Notes under the pieces: generated by a model
Told to the model about the DNA's origin: nothing
Database searches by the model: none
Seen by the model: only the letters and a program-made list of their open reading frames with translations
Program-made: the position numbers and the translations under genes
Assembly (NCBI GenBank): GCA_903915555.1
Contig: CAIWTL010000339.1
Location: 1 to 6,652, forward strand
Length of the DNA: 6,652 nucleotides
Origin: an uncultured Micrococcales bacterium
Lineage (GTDB): Bacteria; Actinomycetota; Actinomycetes; S36-B12; GCA-2699445
Direction: 5' to 3'
In this document: in pieces, positions 5,963 to 6,652 of the stretch
How positions within the stretch are numbered: position 1 is the stretch's first letter
Layout of the letters: every line of letters starts with the position of its first letter

Positions 5963-6454
5963 ATGGATCTCTACGACTTCGATGTGACCGCCAGCGACGG
6001 CAGCGAGGTCGAGCTGTCCCAGTACCGGGGGCAGGTCGTTCTCATCGTGAACACCGCCAGCAAATGCGGGTTCACCCCCCAGTTCGCCGGACTGGAGGAC
6101 CTGTGGCAGCGCTACGGGGACAAGGGTCTGGTGGTGCTGGGGTTCCCCTGCAACCAGTTCGCGTCGCAGGATCCCGGTTCGAACGAGGAGATCGTCGACT
6201 TCTGCCAGGTCAACTACGGGGTCACGTTCCCCATGATGGCCAAGATCGACGTCAACGGCAGGGATGCGGCGCCCATCTTCCAGTGGCTCACCAAGGAGGC
6301 GCCCGGCTTCATGGGGAGCAAGCGCGTCAAATGGAACTTCACCAAGTTCCTCGTCGGGCGGGACGGCCGGGTCATCAAGCGGTACGGCCCCAACGAGGAC
6401 CCGGCGGCCATCGCCTCCGACATCGAGGCCGCGCTCACGGCCGTCGCCGCCTGA
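5963..6454 (+). CDS. Glutathione-peroxidase-family thiol peroxidase
   Basis: This is a small thioredoxin-fold peroxidase that reduces hydrogen or organic peroxides. The 163 residues match the bacterial family length and start directly with the domain, with no signal peptide, so it is cytosolic. NTASKCGFTPQ (30-40) carries the peroxidatic Cys C35, encoded as an ordinary TGC rather than selenocysteine. FPCNQFASQDPG (61-72) supplies Q69, and KWNFTKFLV (123-131) supplies W124 and N125, completing the Cys/Gln/Trp/Asn active site. A further cysteine, C81 in IVDFCQVNYGVTFP, sits where two-Cys members place the resolving cysteine. It is therefore more likely reduced by thioredoxin or a similar protein than by glutathione, in keeping with actinobacteria usually lacking glutathione. 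It starts 68 bp after menD, beyond two hairpins, and converges with the isochorismate synthase gene 5 bp after its stop. Co-transcription with menBCD by read-through is possible. The start ATG has only a weak upstream CAGGA. Confidence 0.93.
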   Translation: MDLYDFDVTASDGSEVELSQYRGQVVLIVNTASKCGFTPQFAGLEDLWQRYGDKGLVVLGFPCNQFASQDPGSNEEIVDFCQVNYGVTFPMMAKIDVNGRDAAPIFQWLTKEAPGFMGSKRVKWNFTKFLVGRDGRVIKRYGPNEDPAAIASDIEAALTAVAA

Positions 6455-6459
6455 GCGTG

Positions 6460-6652
6460 TCAGCGAGCGCGATCGATGGTCAGTGCCTGGCGCATCGCGG
6501 CGAGTTTGACCTCTGACTCCGCGAGTTCGGCGGCCGAGTCGGAGTCGGCCACCAGGCCGCAGCCGGCGTAGAGCTGGGCCGACGTGAGGTCCTCGTCGAA
6601 CTGCGCGCACCGCAGGGCGATCGCGAACTCGCCGTCGCCGTTGGCGTCGAAC
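6460..6652 (-). CDS. menF: Isochorismate synthase (MenF/EntC/DhbC family), C-terminal part
   Basis: This is the last 63 codons of a leftward gene whose 5' part lies beyond the right edge. The stop is the TCA at 6460-6462 read in reverse. The peptide reads GEFAIALRCAQ, then LYAGCGLVADSDSAAEL, then AESEVKLAAMRQAL. This is the C-terminal signature of chorismate-utilising isochorismate synthases: the RCA arginine that binds substrate carboxylate, the Gly-rich AGCG turn, and the acidic D.D..AE..E segment with a Mg-binding glutamate. The enzyme converts chorismate to isochorismate, the MenD substrate, so its place beside menBCD supports a menaquinone role (menF). The same family also feeds salicylate and catechol siderophores (entC/dhbC), so the symbol is provisional. 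Many family members have AGAG or AGCG here, so the Cys is not remarkable. It converges with the peroxidase gene, with 5 bp between stops. Confidence 0.85.
   Translation of the reverse strand, partial: FDANGDGEFAIALRCAQFDEDLTSAQLYAGCGLVADSDSAAELAESEVKLAAMRQALTIDRAR

Noticed and set aside
6064..6516. Second rightward open frame within and beyond the peroxidase gene
   Set aside because: It is an Arg/Gln/Gly-rich frame shadow of the peroxidase gene. The region after 6460 is better explained by the leftward isochorismate synthase.
1..6652. Search by eye for tRNA or rRNA genes, CRISPR repeats, IS ends, attachment sites or long direct repeats
   Set aside because: Nothing convincing was seen. Almost all bases are accounted for by tightly packed coding sequence.

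Overview
This is a high-GC window (about 70% by eye) with strong G/C preference at third codon positions. That points to an actinobacterium that makes menaquinone by the classical o-succinylbenzoate route. Nearly all of it is a compact menaquinone (vitamin K2) locus. From left to right it holds the frayed 3' end of an unidentified rightward gene (1-290), menA and menE transcribed leftward, and a 43-bp divergent intergenic region. These are followed by menB, menC and menD transcribed rightward, a short hairpin-bearing gap, a rightward glutathione-peroxidase-family gene, and the 3' end of a leftward isochorismate synthase gene (6460 to the window edge). The synthase is short and broken by the edge, but its reading frame is clear.

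The genes fit one pathway. Isochorismate synthase converts chorismate to isochorismate. MenD condenses isochorismate with 2-oxoglutarate to give SEPHCHC. MenC dehydrates SHCHC to o-succinylbenzoate, MenE activates that with CoA, and MenB closes the ring to give 1,4-dihydroxy-2-naphthoyl-CoA (DHNA-CoA). After thioester hydrolysis, MenA prenylates DHNA in the membrane. MenH, a dedicated DHNA-CoA thioesterase and the MenG/UbiE methyltransferase are not in this window. Spacing is very tight: menE/menA share one base (TGATG), menB/menC overlap by 4 (ATGA), menC/menD overlap by 4 (GTGA), and gpx and the synthase converge 5 bp apart. This implies translationally coupled menE-menA and menB-menC-menD units fired from one small divergent promoter region.

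I see no novel system, mobile element, CRISPR array or RNA gene. The best observations are biochemical. MenB carries the bicarbonate-dependent (type I, E. coli-like) signature rather than the Asp-bearing type II form I recall for mycobacteria. MenD appears to lack the three arginines that form the DHNA feedback site in the Mycobacterium tuberculosis enzyme. The divergent promoter region contains a near-palindrome offering a -10 element on both strands, with menE likely close to leaderless. The left edge shows a change of coding frame that may be a broken gene or a sequence error. Family comparisons are from memory and by eye.
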